A stretch of DNA of 64,000 nt from Roseiarcus sp963709655 (GCA_963709655.1 CAVPXF010000023.1:62001-126000); one strand, 5' to 3'. Shown: positions 17,062-25,606, counted from the first letter of the stretch. The notes: a model not told the origin generated them from the letters alone. Translations and numbers: made by a program.

Positions 17062-18210
17062 ATGGCCCTCAACTATCTGGCTCCCGCGCCTTACGCCTCG
17101 TTCGTCACGCGCAACGGCGCGTTCCAAGCCGACGCCAACGCCTTGGTCTCCAACGTCGGCGCGGGCGCGCAGGCCCTGGATTTGCTCGAAGGCGGTTGCG
17201 TGCCGCTCGCCTTCAATCCATTCGCCAATTTCCGCAACCTGGTCGACGGCGGCGATTTCTCGATCAATCCCTTCCAGCGCAACATTCCGGGTCTGGCTTC
17301 GGGCGGCGTGATCACGACGCCGATCGTCGCCACGCCGACCTATTTCGCCGACCGCTTCTTCGCCTGCGGCGGCGCGTCATCCGCCATCCTGACCGCGGCG
17401 GTCGCCGACACGTCGGTGCAAGGCTTCAGCCAGAGCCTCAAGGTCTCGCGCCAGTCCGGCAACGCCAATCTCTCGACGATCAACGTCGGCCAGGTGATCG
17501 AGACCTTCGACTCGCTGCGCTGCCAGGGACAGACGATCACGCTGTCGTTCTGGGCGCGCGCCGGAGCAACCTTTTCGGGCGGCGCGCTCAACGTCCAGGT
17601 GGTCGAAGGCAACGGCGTGAACCAGAGCGCGGCAAGCCTCGTCGCCGGAACCTGGACGGGCGCCTCGCAAGTCGTCAGCGCGCAGCAAACGCTGACGCCG
17701 ACGATGACGCGCTACCAGTTTACGGGAGTCGTGCCCACCAATTCGACCCAGCTCGGCGTGCTCTTGTCCTTCACGCCGACCGGAACCGCAGGGACCGACG
17801 ATTCGATCGTCATCAACGGGGTGCAGCTCGAGATCGGTCCGCAGGCGTCGCCCTTCGAACACCTCGACGCCCAGGTCGTGCTCGAGGTCTGTCAGCGTTA
17901 CGCCTGGGCGATCCCGGAGCCGACCGCAGGCGTTGTCATCGGCGCCGGCATGAACACGGGCGCCGCGGCCCAGCTTTTCTATATGGCGACGCCGGTTCAG
18001 CTCCTGAAAGCGCCGAATGTCACCGTGGCGACGGGCACCTTCAAGACCAACCAGGCCGGAACCGCGACGACGACCACGATCACCGCCGGCGCGACGCACA
18101 CGCCCAACGCCATCTCGATCAACGGCGCCTCGGCTGGGACGGCTGGGCAGGCGACGCTCCTCCAGGGCGGCGGCGGCTCGGGCTGGATCATCGCAAGCGC
18201 TGAATTCTGA
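17062..18210 (+). CDS. Jelly-roll (CBM-like) phage structural protein
   Basis: 382 residues. The region about 65-275 has the look of a phage carbohydrate-binding jelly roll: NLVDGGDFSINPFQR at its start, SFWARAG, and the closing motif VQLEIGPQASPFEHLD, then VCQRYAW. The C-terminal 100 residues are Thr/Ala/Gly-rich beta structure. It stands just before the major capsid gene, where a head decoration protein is expected. A similar jelly roll is inserted in the second DUF2460 protein. Exact role uncertain. Confidence 0.65.
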   Translation: MALNYLAPAPYASFVTRNGAFQADANALVSNVGAGAQALDLLEGGCVPLAFNPFANFRNLVDGGDFSINPFQRNIPGLASGGVITTPIVATPTYFADRFFACGGASSAILTAAVADTSVQGFSQSLKVSRQSGNANLSTINVGQVIETFDSLRCQGQTITLSFWARAGATFSGGALNVQVVEGNGVNQSAASLVAGTWTGASQVVSAQQTLTPTMTRYQFTGVVPTNSTQLGVLLSFTPTGTAGTDDSIVINGVQLEIGPQASPFEHLDAQVVLEVCQRYAWAIPEPTAGVVIGAGMNTGAAAQLFYMATPVQLLKAPNVTVATGTFKTNQAGTATTTTITAGATHTPNAISINGASAGTAGQATLLQGGGGSGWIIASAEF

Positions 18211-18245
18211 CCGCGAACGCCGTCAACTCTTAAGGAATGAGCCCA

Positions 18246-19751
18246 ATGAGTCTGCTGCAAACAACCGAAGAAACCCTGCGCCTCACCAAGGAGGCGCTGT
18301 CGGACAACGCACTCGCCAAGAACGTGAGCCTGGCCACCGGCCTTTCCGCCTATGACCTCCAGGCGCCGGCCAAGAACCTCTATCCGATCGTCACTCCGCT
18401 GCGGAACGCGCTGCCCCGCGTGGGACGGATCAACCCGGGCGACGCCGCACGTTGGCGCACCATCACCTCGATCCTGGGCTCGGGCTACGACGCGATGGGT
18501 TGGGTGCCGGAAGGCCAACGCACCGCCAGCATGTCCTATGCCGCCCAGCTCCAGGTCGCACCCTACCTGACGCTCGGCGAAGAAGACACGGTGACCTTCG
18601 AAGCCGAGGCCGCCGCCGAAGGCTACGAGGACCTCAACGCCACGGCGACGCTGCGCCTTTTGCAGAAGACCATGCGCAAGGAGGAAACCGCGCTGCTCGG
18701 CGGCAACGCCTCGCTCGCCCTCGGAACGCCAGCCGCGCCGACGCTGGCGGCCTCGGGCACGGGCGCCACCCTGCCCGCTGGGACCTACTCGGTCATCGTC
18801 GTCGCGTTGAGCTTCGAGGGCTATAAGAACTCGAGCCCCGCCGGCGGCGTGGCCACATCGAAGACCATCACCGGCAACGACGGAAACACCTATACGCTGA
18901 ATGGCGGCTCCTCGAACAAGAGCGCCAATGCGACCCAGGCGGTGACGCTCGGCCAGACGCTGAGCGCGACCGTAACGGTCATCGCCGGCGCCGTCGCCTA
19001 CGCCTGGTACGTTGGCGCCGTCGGCGCCGAGACGCTGCAGGCGATCACCCCAATCAACAGCGCGAGCTTTGGCGCGCCCCTGACTACCGGACAGCAGGCC
19101 GCCGCGCTGATCACGGCCGACAATTCCCGCAATGCGACACTCGCCTTCGACGGCCTGTTGACCGTCGGCTTCAATCCGGTCAACGGCGCCTATGTTCAGA
19201 CGCTCCCCTCGGGGACGGCGGGCACAGGCTCGTTCCTCACCTCCTCCGGCCGCGGCTCGGTGCTCGAGATCGACAACATGCTGGTTGCGATGTGGAACAA
19301 CTACCGGCTGTCGCCGACGGTGCTCTACGTCAATGCGCAGGAGCAGAAGAACATCACCAACAAGTGTCTGACCAACGCTTCCGGGCCCCTGATCCGTTAC
19401 AACGTCGCCGCCGATGGCGACAACGGCGGCGGGCCTTACGGCGTATCGGCCTCGGGCGTGGTGCGCTGGTACTATAATCCGTTCAGCGTCGACGGCGGCT
19501 TTGACATTCCGGTCAAGGTTCATCCCGATCTGCCGCCGGGCACGATCCTGGCGCTCTGCGAGCGACTGCCGGTCTGGTACCAGTCGAACCAGACCCCGAA
19601 CGTGGCCGAGGTGCTGACGCGGCGCGACTATTACCGGGTCGACTGGCCGCTGCGCACCCGCCGCCGTGAGTTCGGCGTCTATGCGGAAGAGACGTTGGCC
19701 GTTTACGCCCCCTTCGGCATCGGCATCCTCACCAACATCGGCAACGGGTGA
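18246..19751 (+). CDS. Major capsid protein with Ig-like insertion
   Basis: 501 residues; start at 18246 because AAGGA lies 10 nt upstream (the ATG at 18237 touches it). The N-terminal helical arm and P-domain-like region (LAKNVSLATGLSAYDLQAPAKNLYPIVTPL) and the C-terminus (RRDYYRVDWPLRTRRREFGVYAEETLAVYAP), quoted in part, look like an HK97-fold capsid protein. Residues about 160-260 are a Thr/Ser/Gly-rich beta domain (PAGTYSVIVVALSFEGYKNS) resembling an Ig-like surface insertion. The call rests on position, length and abundance-type composition; no exact family was recognised. Confidence 0.72.
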   Translation: MSLLQTTEETLRLTKEALSDNALAKNVSLATGLSAYDLQAPAKNLYPIVTPLRNALPRVGRINPGDAARWRTITSILGSGYDAMGWVPEGQRTASMSYAAQLQVAPYLTLGEEDTVTFEAEAAAEGYEDLNATATLRLLQKTMRKEETALLGGNASLALGTPAAPTLAASGTGATLPAGTYSVIVVALSFEGYKNSSPAGGVATSKTITGNDGNTYTLNGGSSNKSANATQAVTLGQTLSATVTVIAGAVAYAWYVGAVGAETLQAITPINSASFGAPLTTGQQAAALITADNSRNATLAFDGLLTVGFNPVNGAYVQTLPSGTAGTGSFLTSSGRGSVLEIDNMLVAMWNNYRLSPTVLYVNAQEQKNITNKCLTNASGPLIRYNVAADGDNGGGPYGVSASGVVRWYYNPFSVDGGFDIPVKVHPDLPPGTILALCERLPVWYQSNQTPNVAEVLTRRDYYRVDWPLRTRRREFGVYAEETLAVYAPFGIGILTNIGNG

Positions 19752-20003
19752 CCGTCTTCCACTACGACGCCCCGACTTTCGACCGGCTGCGACCGGAGAG
19801 AGCTTGAGGCGGGTTTGGCCCCCAATTGTGGCCGAGCTTGATACGCGGCGGCGCGATCAGAGATCGCGCCGGTAGCGTTCCCTCACGAAACCGTCTTCGG
19901 CGACACCGACTTCCGCAATAGAGCGTTCGGAAGAACGCCCGTCTTTCGACGGATTGCCGCGAACAAGGGACGCGCGAAGCCAATCCTCCATCGCGAGCGC
20001 CTC

Positions 20004-20825
20004 ATGTCGCCTTACGATCTGACCACACTCGCCGCGGTGAAGGCCTGGCTCGGACTGCCGGCCGCCGCCGGGCCGAACGACGCGACGCTGTCCTCGCTCG
20101 TCACCGCGGCGAGCCGGACAATCTATGCGGCGCTCGGACGGATCGGCCTGTTGCCGCAATCCTATACCGAGACGCTCGATCTCGAAACGCGCCGCGTCTA
20201 CCTGAGGCAGTGGCCGGCGCTCCAGGTGATCTCCGTACTGTGGCGCGGGATCGCAATCCCGCTCGACGCCAATCCCGATCTCGACGCTTCCATGGGCTAC
20301 GCTCTACAGCCGGCCGACCCCGCGCCGCCGGGCCGCCCGCAGGCGATCGATCTCTTCGGACCGTTCCATCGGCCGGGACGCCAGTGCCTCGTCGTCGCCT
20401 ATCGCGCCGGCTACGCCATCCAGGGCGAGACGCAGGCGATTCCGACAACGGCGCCGTACCAGATCGCCGCCCTGGCCCCCTATGGACCTTGGGCGAGCGA
20501 TCTTGGCGTCGCCTATTGGGCGACCGGCGCGGCGCTGAGTCCTGTGTCCTTCGCTCCAGGCGCGGGACAGTACACGGCGACGAACGGCGTTTACGGCTTC
20601 TCCGCCGCCGACGCCGGCGCCGCCGTGACAATCGGCTACGGCTATGTCCCGCAGGATGTCGCCCAAGCCGCGACCGAACTCGCGGCCGAGCGTTTCCGAG
20701 CCGCCGAGCGCATTGGCCTCAAGTCGAAGTCCGTCGGCGGCATGGAGACAATTTCCTACGATATCAGCGCGACCTCCGCGCCGATCCTCGCGATGCTGCG
20801 GCCGTACAAGCAAGTCGCGGTCTGA
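20004..20825 (+). CDS. Head-tail connector (gp6-like)
   Basis: 273 residues. The N-terminal part (YDLTTLAAVKAWLGL, DATLSSLVTAASRTIYAALGR) is the typical phage gp6-like/YqbG adaptor start. The C-terminal helix (VAQAATELAAERFRAAERIGLKSKSVGG) is also typical. The central 130 residues are an additional beta-rich insertion. It would form the ring between portal and tail stopper. Stop overlaps the next start by 1 nt. Confidence 0.8.
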   Translation: MSPYDLTTLAAVKAWLGLPAAAGPNDATLSSLVTAASRTIYAALGRIGLLPQSYTETLDLETRRVYLRQWPALQVISVLWRGIAIPLDANPDLDASMGYALQPADPAPPGRPQAIDLFGPFHRPGRQCLVVAYRAGYAIQGETQAIPTTAPYQIAALAPYGPWASDLGVAYWATGAALSPVSFAPGAGQYTATNGVYGFSAADAGAAVTIGYGYVPQDVAQAATELAAERFRAAERIGLKSKSVGGMETISYDISATSAPILAMLRPYKQVAV

Positions 20826-21313
20826 TGTTCGCCCTCGACCTCGACGGCTTCGACGCGGCGATCGCCGGGCTGGACGGCTTGCCCACAGCGGTCGGCGCGG
20901 CGCTTGCGGCGAAAGCCGCCGAGGCGGCGGCCGCGCTCGCCGACCGCGTCAGGACCGACAAGCTCTCGGGCGGCGTCCTGAACGCGCGCTCCGGAGCGCT
21001 GCGAGATTCAATCGTCGCTGATGTGTCGGTTGAGGCGGACGGCGTCCGCGCTACGGTCGGCTCGAGCGGCGACGTCAAATATGCCGAGATCCAGGAATTC
21101 GGCGGCAAGACCGCTGCGCACGAGATCCTGCCGGTGAAAGCGCAGGCTCTCGCCTTCGTGGCGAGCGGCGCGCCGCGCTTCGCTCGGAGAGTCCAGCATC
21201 CGGGCTCGGTCATTCCCGAGCGGTCCTATCTGCGTTCCGCGCTCGACGAGATGAGCGACGAGATCGTCGCAACGCTCGCCGACGCCGCGGCCGAAAGTCT
21301 GGAGCGCGCATGA
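20825..21313 (+). CDS. HK97 gp10-like head-tail joining protein
   Basis: 162 residues. Features of the gp10 family are the Ala-rich N-terminal helix (LAAKAAEAAAALADRVR), GALRDSIVADV, the KYAEIQEFGGKTAAHEI loop and IPERSYLRSALDEM near the end. It is a tail-terminator or head-closure component. It starts on the last base of the connector stop and its own stop overlaps the DUF3168 gene by 4 nt. Confidence 0.85.
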   Translation: MFALDLDGFDAAIAGLDGLPTAVGAALAAKAAEAAAALADRVRTDKLSGGVLNARSGALRDSIVADVSVEADGVRATVGSSGDVKYAEIQEFGGKTAAHEILPVKAQALAFVASGAPRFARRVQHPGSVIPERSYLRSALDEMSDEIVATLADAAAESLERA

Positions 21314-21744
21314 GCCGCGAAGCCGCCTTCTCCGCCCTGTTCGCCGCCATTTCGGCTGCCTACCCCTGGGGCCTCGCCTCACGGCGGATGAAGATGTGGA
21401 GCGAGGTTCCCGCCGCGCTCAGGCCGGCGTTCTTCCAGCTCGAGAGCGGGCCCGAGACCTATCAGTGGCCCTCGCCCGCGACGCCGAAGCGCACGTTCGA
21501 AGCCAAGCTCTTCCTCTACTTCGACTCCCGCGATCCGACGACGCCCGGCGCGACCGCCGTCAACGTAGCGCTCGATGCGATCGACGCGGCGCTCGCCCCC
21601 ACCGGGGCCGACGCCGCGCTCGGCCGCCAGACGCTCGGCGGCGCCGTGCACGACTGCAAGATCACGGCGGTGCCGGTGCGCGATCCGGGCGACCTCGACG
21701 GCGACGGGTTGGCGGTGGTCAGCGTGCGGCTGGTCGGGCCGTGA
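21310..21744 (+). CDS. DUF3168 tail-completion protein
   Basis: 144 residues, family DUF3168, thought to be a tail-terminator protein. The start MSREAAFSALFAAISAAYPWGLA and the body KRTFEAKLFLYFDSRDPTTPGATAVN (quoted in part) fit the family. The last 113 bp recur downstream at 24305-24417, bracketing a toxin/immunity-like cassette; this 5' copy is the complete gene. Confidence 0.85.
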   Translation: MSREAAFSALFAAISAAYPWGLASRRMKMWSEVPAALRPAFFQLESGPETYQWPSPATPKRTFEAKLFLYFDSRDPTTPGATAVNVALDAIDAALAPTGADAALGRQTLGGAVHDCKITAVPVRDPGDLDGDGLAVVSVRLVGP

Positions 21745-21752
21745 GGAGCGAG

Positions 21753-22770
21753 ATGGCTGTGCGTCTCGACGAGCTGGGCAAGGCATGGGAAGCGGCGGCG
21801 GCGCGGCCGATTGCGGCGGAAATGACTTTCGCCGGAGATGTTTTGGCGCTCGGCGCCGGGACGCGGCTCGCGAAAGCCGGCGCGCCGGTCGACGAGGCCC
21901 GGCTCGGCGCGCTGCTCGCGGCGGCGCACGGGCGCCCGGCCCCGGCGTCCTCGTTGCGGCATGTGCGGCGCGCGGTGGAGACGTGGCACGACGGCGAAAA
22001 ACCGCGCGCGCTGACCCATCTCGCGCTGAGCGGCCTGGCCAAGCTCGCACGGCCGAAGGAGGACGCGCGGCGTTTGTTCCTTGCCGACGCTTTGATCTTT
22101 GATCCGGTCGGGCCTCGATCCTGCGATCATCGTTAAGGCCCTCGAGCTCGAGCCGGCGCCGGAAGCGCTCGACAAATACAATCCAGACCAGCCGCGCGTG
22201 CCTGCGGGCGACACGGACGGCGGGCAATGGACGAGCGGGGATTCGGTTGGAGAGACGACAGGCTCGACGACGAAAAAGCCCCTCGGCGTTCAGCTTGCGG
22301 ACGCGTCAGACCCGCGCGGGCATGAAGTCAGAACGGACGCGACGTCCCAAGGGAACAATCTGCCGATTGTCGATGCGACCTATCAGGGCGACTTTCACGA
22401 TGCGGTCAGGGACGCATTCGCGGACGCGTTGACGAAAGGCGGCAACACCGTTCTCAAGGAGGTCCCGATCACACTTCCAGGTGATCAACCGGTAACTGCC
22501 AAGATAGACATTCTCGTCCGGACTCAGGTCGGATATGTCTTCGGAATCGAGGTCAAGACTGGCAACGATCCCACTTTCACTTACGCACAGAGCATCGTCT
22601 ATCCACACGTTGAAGCCGGCGACATTGTCGTCTCAGACGACACTCGAATTGGCGCGGTCATCCTCACGCCTGGCGTCCCTTGGCCGCACGTCGACCTTTA
22701 CGTGGTCTACGCGAGCGGCCCTGGCGCCCGACTTGATGTAAGCCGGATGACAGACTACATGCGGCATTGA
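21753..22770 (+). pseudogene. Linker protein with C-terminal PD-(D/E)XK nuclease-like toxin tip, frameshifted
   Basis: The ATG at 21753 has GGAG upstream. The first frame gives about 113 residues of unknown helical N-terminal domain. A 7-bp tandem duplication (22091-22104) then shifts the frame; without it the protein would run on without a break for about 335 residues. The second part starts with the linker YNPDQPRVPAG...DGGQWTSG, known from many Rhizobiales phage-linked proteins. It ends in a domain with Asp (KIDILV, 22507), Glu-x-Lys (IEVKTG, 22549/22555) and Gln (TYAQS, 22588), the D-ExK-Q pattern of restriction-fold nucleases. The second half could still start alone at TTG 22099. Toxin role is inferred from the immunity paralogs behind it. 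Confidence 0.7.
22091..22104 (+). repeat. 7-bp tandem duplication causing a frameshift
   Basis: TTTGATC occurs twice in direct succession. Deleting one copy joins ...LADALI to RSGLDPAII in one frame, so the duplication is the lesion. Confidence 0.9.
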
Positions 22771-22842
22771 AGCGCCGGTCTGAGACGCGCCGAGCAGCCG
22801 ACGCCGGTAATGCGCCGCTAAACGCATCAAGGATGACCGGCT

Positions 22843-23127
22843 ATGGAAGAAGCCATGCGCGATGGTTCTATGATTATTCGCGCAGCCGCTCGACAGGTGT
22901 TGATCTCCCGTGAAACGGCGCTGGGAATTTGCAAGATGGTCGTCGCCGACCTGTATGGCGAGGACGAATGCCAGAGGCAGTCCCCCCTGCGCATCGAGGA
23001 CGGGGGAAACGTTTGGACAATTTTCGGCGCCCCAATCCTGGCGCCGGGCGCGACCGCAGCGGAGCGTGGCCGCGTTGAGATGTCGATCTCGAAGCTCGAC
23101 GGCGCAATCGTCACATTCACTTTGTAG
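22843..23127 (+). CDS. NTF2-fold-type immunity protein, paralog 1
   Basis: 94 residues. The pattern LISRETALGICKMVVADLYG, then a conserved Trp-containing NVWTIFG, then SISKLDGAIVTF, fits the short YbbC/Imm-NTF2 immunity family. That family is typified by an A..IA....iYG...P......W...G....dG.I.sf pattern. It is one of three adjacent paralogs of identical length. It starts 72 bp after the nuclease-tip gene, the canonical toxin-immunity order. Assignment is by pattern memory. Confidence 0.75.
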   Translation: MEEAMRDGSMIIRAAARQVLISRETALGICKMVVADLYGEDECQRQSPLRIEDGGNVWTIFGAPILAPGATAAERGRVEMSISKLDGAIVTFTL

Positions 23128-23169
23128 TAAAGCTGGACGACGACGTATTGAGAAGGCGATTGCTCCTCG

Positions 23170-23454
23170 ATGGACAAGACGAGACACGACGGGTCGATGG
23201 CCGTGCGGGCGGCGATGCGGCAGCAGTTGATCTCACGCGACACAGCGCTCGCGATCTGTCGCATGGTCGTCACGGATATTCGCGGGCCGGCCGAGTGCAA
23301 GGCGCCGGAGCCGTTGGTCGTTGAGGATGGATCGGAAGTCTGGAAGATTCGAGGATCCATCATGATGAAGCCTGACGCCGTTCCTGGCGACCCGAGCCCG
23401 ATCAAAATGTCTATCGCCAAGTTCGACGGAACCATCGTGTCTTACTTGGATTGA
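23170..23454 (+). CDS. NTF2-fold-type immunity protein, paralog 2
   Basis: 94 residues, alignable without gaps over most of its length with the preceding and following genes: LISRDTALAICRMVVTDIRG, EVWKIRG, SIAKFDGTIVSY. The divergence between copies (well below identity) shows the tandem array is not a recent duplication. It may give protection against several toxin variants. Confidence 0.75.
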   Translation: MDKTRHDGSMAVRAAMRQQLISRDTALAICRMVVTDIRGPAECKAPEPLVVEDGSEVWKIRGSIMMKPDAVPGDPSPIKMSIAKFDGTIVSYLD

Positions 23455-23513
23455 GGATAAAGCCCAATCATGGAAGGCGCGCGAGGCCGGCGACCTCCGA
23501 TTGGAGTTGTGAC

Positions 23514-23798
23514 ATGGAGAGACCCGAACCCGACGTATCCATGATTTGTCGCCTCGCAATGGGGGAGCCACTGATTTCGCGCGATACCGCGTTGGCGATC
23601 TACAAGCTTGTGATAGCGGATTCTCGCGGCGCGACCGAATTGGGCGCGCAGGAACGCATCGAGGTTGAAGACAGCGGAAACGTCTGGGCGCTCTGCGGCA
23701 GCCGGCCGATCGAAGGGCGTGAGACCAAGGATTACGCCGGACCGATCTGCATGTCGATCTCAAAACTCGACGGCGCGATCGTTTCATTTACTGGGTAA
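23514..23798 (+). CDS. NTF2-fold-type immunity protein, paralog 3
   Basis: 94 residues from the ATG at 23514 (MERPEPDVSM); an in-frame start at 23451 would add an unrelated leader that overlaps paralog 2. The core repeats the family pattern: LISRDTALAIYKLVIADSRG, NVWALCG, SISKLDGAIVSF. It closes the three-gene immunity array. Confidence 0.75.
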   Translation: MERPEPDVSMICRLAMGEPLISRDTALAIYKLVIADSRGATELGAQERIEVEDSGNVWALCGSRPIEGRETKDYAGPICMSISKLDGAIVSFTG

Positions 23799-23837
23799 GC
23801 GCGGCCGAAAAGAAACGGGTCGGCAACGAGCGGTGAC

Positions 23838-24296
23838 ATGTCGCCCAATCAAATCATAGACTTGCGCGCCCTGCTGACTTCGATGGCCCAAGCCTTGCAG
23901 AGTCCAGGCCCCCTGGACTGGTTGCAGATTGCCCCGACCTTAGGGCTCGACCTCGGAAACGCGCGCCTTACCGGGGCCGGCAAGGCAGCTTCGGCGATGA
24001 CCGGAGCACGACTCAGTGTCGCAAGTCTCGTAGTAGGCGGCGCGATCTTTGAAGACCCGTTTCGAGAGATTGCTTTGATGTTTCCGGACGGCGCCATCCG
24101 CGACACCAGCATCAATGACACTCAGTTTGGTTTGGATCAACGGATCATGCCTTCACGCGCAGGCGACGGTTACGCCATTGTGAGTGAAGTTAACGGAGTT
24201 GAGGGTTTTGTTCTCGTTTCCGGACCCGACGCTGTCATTCAAGCGCTGATGGTGCGACCGCGTGGGGCGACCGCCGCGTTGCGCCGCGCCCGCTGA
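23838..24296 (+). CDS. Orphan gene at cassette end, unknown function
   Basis: 152 residues, ATG 39 bp after the third immunity paralog. No family recognised. The N-terminus is helical (IIDLRALLTSMAQALQ), the remainder mixed alpha/beta (GDGYAIVSEVNGVEGFVLVSG). It ends 8 bp before the repeated DUF3168 3' segment. It may be another immunity gene for a lost toxin; there is no direct evidence. Confidence 0.6.
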   Translation: MSPNQIIDLRALLTSMAQALQSPGPLDWLQIAPTLGLDLGNARLTGAGKAASAMTGARLSVASLVVGGAIFEDPFREIALMFPDGAIRDTSINDTQFGLDQRIMPSRAGDGYAIVSEVNGVEGFVLVSGPDAVIQALMVRPRGATAALRRAR

Positions 24297-24304
24297 TAGA
24301 GAGC

Positions 24305-24417
24305 CGCTCGGCTGCGCCGTGTACAACTGCAAGATTTCGGCCGTGCCGGTGCGCGATCCGGGCGACCTCGACGGCGACGGGCTGGCCGTGATCAGCGTCC
24401 GGCTCGTTGGGCTGTGA
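24305..24417 (+). pseudogene. Stranded 3' end of a DUF3168 gene
   Basis: Encodes the last 36 residues of DUF3168 (CKISAVPVRDPGDLDGDGLA and following) in the same frame including the stop, but has no start. It is the downstream arm of the cassette-bounding repeat, probably the remainder of the resident gene before cassette capture. Confidence 0.85.
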
Positions 24418-24500
24418 GACTTCCATCGCCCGCGGTTGACATCTGACCTTTCCAAAGACCGCCGCCCGCGCGGCGCCTATTCCCCACAACGGAGTCCCCC

Positions 24501-25235
24501 ATGTTCGTATTCGGCTCGGGCGTGCTGATCGGCACGCCGGCAGGCGGCTCGCCGATCAATTTCGGCCTCGCGCAGGAAGTCACGCTCAACGTCCAGACCA
24601 ACAACAAGGCGCTCTACGGGCAGTACAATTTTCCCGTCGCGATCGGCTCCGGCACCAAGAAGATGACCGGCAAGGCCAAGATGGCTCGGATCTCGGGCCA
24701 GGCTCTGGGCTCGCTGTTTTTCGGGCTCACGCCCAGCGTCGGCGTCGTGCAGACCCAGTTCGGCGAAACCACGGCCGTGCCGTCCGCTTCGCCCTACACC
24801 TACTCCGCGACCAACCACGCGACCTTCATTGCCGACCAGGGCGTCGTCTATGCGAGCTCGTCGCTGCCTTTGAAACAGGTCGCCTCGGGCCCGGCGCTCG
24901 GCCAGTACTCGGTTTCGGGCGGCGTCTACACCTTCTCGTCGGCGGACGCCGGCGCCAACCTGCTGATCTCCTACACCTACACCGCCGCGACGACCGGCGA
25001 GAGCATCGCGGTCAACTCGCAGCTGATTGGCCCCTCGGTTACGTTCTCGGCGAACCTGTTCGCCTCGGACCCCACCACAGGCAAGCAGTTCTCGGTCTGG
25101 CTCTACAATTGCGTCGCCGAGAAACTGTCGTTCGGCACCAAGATCGAGGATTTTCTCGTTCCCGAGCTCGACTTCCAGTGCTTCGCCAACGCGGCGGGCC
25201 AGGTTTGCCAGTTCAACTTCGGAGACGCGGCGTGA
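24501..25235 (+). CDS. Phage major tail tube protein
   Basis: 244 residues, beta-rich throughout. The position before the G/GT chaperone pair and tape measure identifies it as the tail tube subunit. An N-terminal GSGVLIGTPAGGSPINFG, a central Ig-like stretch (GGVYTFSSADAGANLLISYTY) and a C-terminal strand VPELDFQCFANAAGQVCQF are visible. The SADAGA...ISYTY motif resembles that in the connector insertion (SAADAGAAVTIGYGY), suggesting a shared beta module. Stop overlaps the next GTG. Confidence 0.82.
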   Translation: MFVFGSGVLIGTPAGGSPINFGLAQEVTLNVQTNNKALYGQYNFPVAIGSGTKKMTGKAKMARISGQALGSLFFGLTPSVGVVQTQFGETTAVPSASPYTYSATNHATFIADQGVVYASSSLPLKQVASGPALGQYSVSGGVYTFSSADAGANLLISYTYTAATTGESIAVNSQLIGPSVTFSANLFASDPTTGKQFSVWLYNCVAEKLSFGTKIEDFLVPELDFQCFANAAGQVCQFNFGDAA

Positions 25236-25606
25236 GCGACGAAACCTTCCCCATCGCGCTCGGCGGCAAGGCCTGGGCGCTGCCGCATCTGCCGTTTCGC
25301 GCAATCAAGGCGATCCAACCAGCGCTCTACGACATCTATGTCGCGGCTGGAGGAGCGTCGATGTCGAGCGACGGCGTCGCGCGGCTCGGCGAGAACGAGC
25401 TCGAGCGCCTGGCCGAGGCGATCTGGCGCGCCATCTTCCATGTCGATCCCGCACTCTCCTTCGCGGACTTCCTGGAACTGCCGTTCTCGGTCGGCGACTT
25501 GATCCAGGCTTTCCCCTCGGTCGCCAAGGCAGCAGGATTGCGGCCGGCTCAGAGCGCGACGGCGGAGGCGTCGCCCGAGGCGGGAAAATCGATTACGACG
25601 CCCTGA
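25232..25606 (+). CDS. Tail assembly chaperone, G-like
   Basis: 124 residues starting at a GTG that overlaps the tail tube stop (GTGA). Helical; starts VSDETFPIALGGKAWALPHLPFRAIKAI (quoted in part), the usual GTA/siphophage chaperone layout before the tape measure. Near its end the codons GCG-GGA-AAA form a slippery heptamer, so part of the ribosomes should shift to -1 and add the downstream 79-residue T domain. Role: keep the tape measure soluble and recruit tube subunits. Confidence 0.8.
   Translation: MSDETFPIALGGKAWALPHLPFRAIKAIQPALYDIYVAAGGASMSSDGVARLGENELERLAEAIWRAIFHVDPALSFADFLELPFSVGDLIQAFPSVAKAAGLRPAQSATAEASPEAGKSITTP
25582..25588 (+). other. Programmed -1 frameshift site GGGAAAA
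   Basis: The heptamer is read G-GGA-AAA in the G frame, the X-XXY-YYZ form, and differs by one base from the GGGAAAG site known in lambda gpG/GT. A -1 slip leads straight into the 79-codon open frame ending at 25827. Confidence 0.75.

Larger units (their letters stand above)
21632..24417. repeat. Toxin/immunity-like cassette bounded by direct repeats of the DUF3168 3' end
   Basis: Bases 21632-21744 recur at 24305-24417 with constant offset 2673 and about a dozen or more substitutions. Everything between is foreign to the usual phage order DUF3168-tail tube: a linker/nuclease-tip gene, three immunity paralogs and one orphan. The arrangement fits homologous import of a donor segment ending in the cassette. 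Confidence 0.8.
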
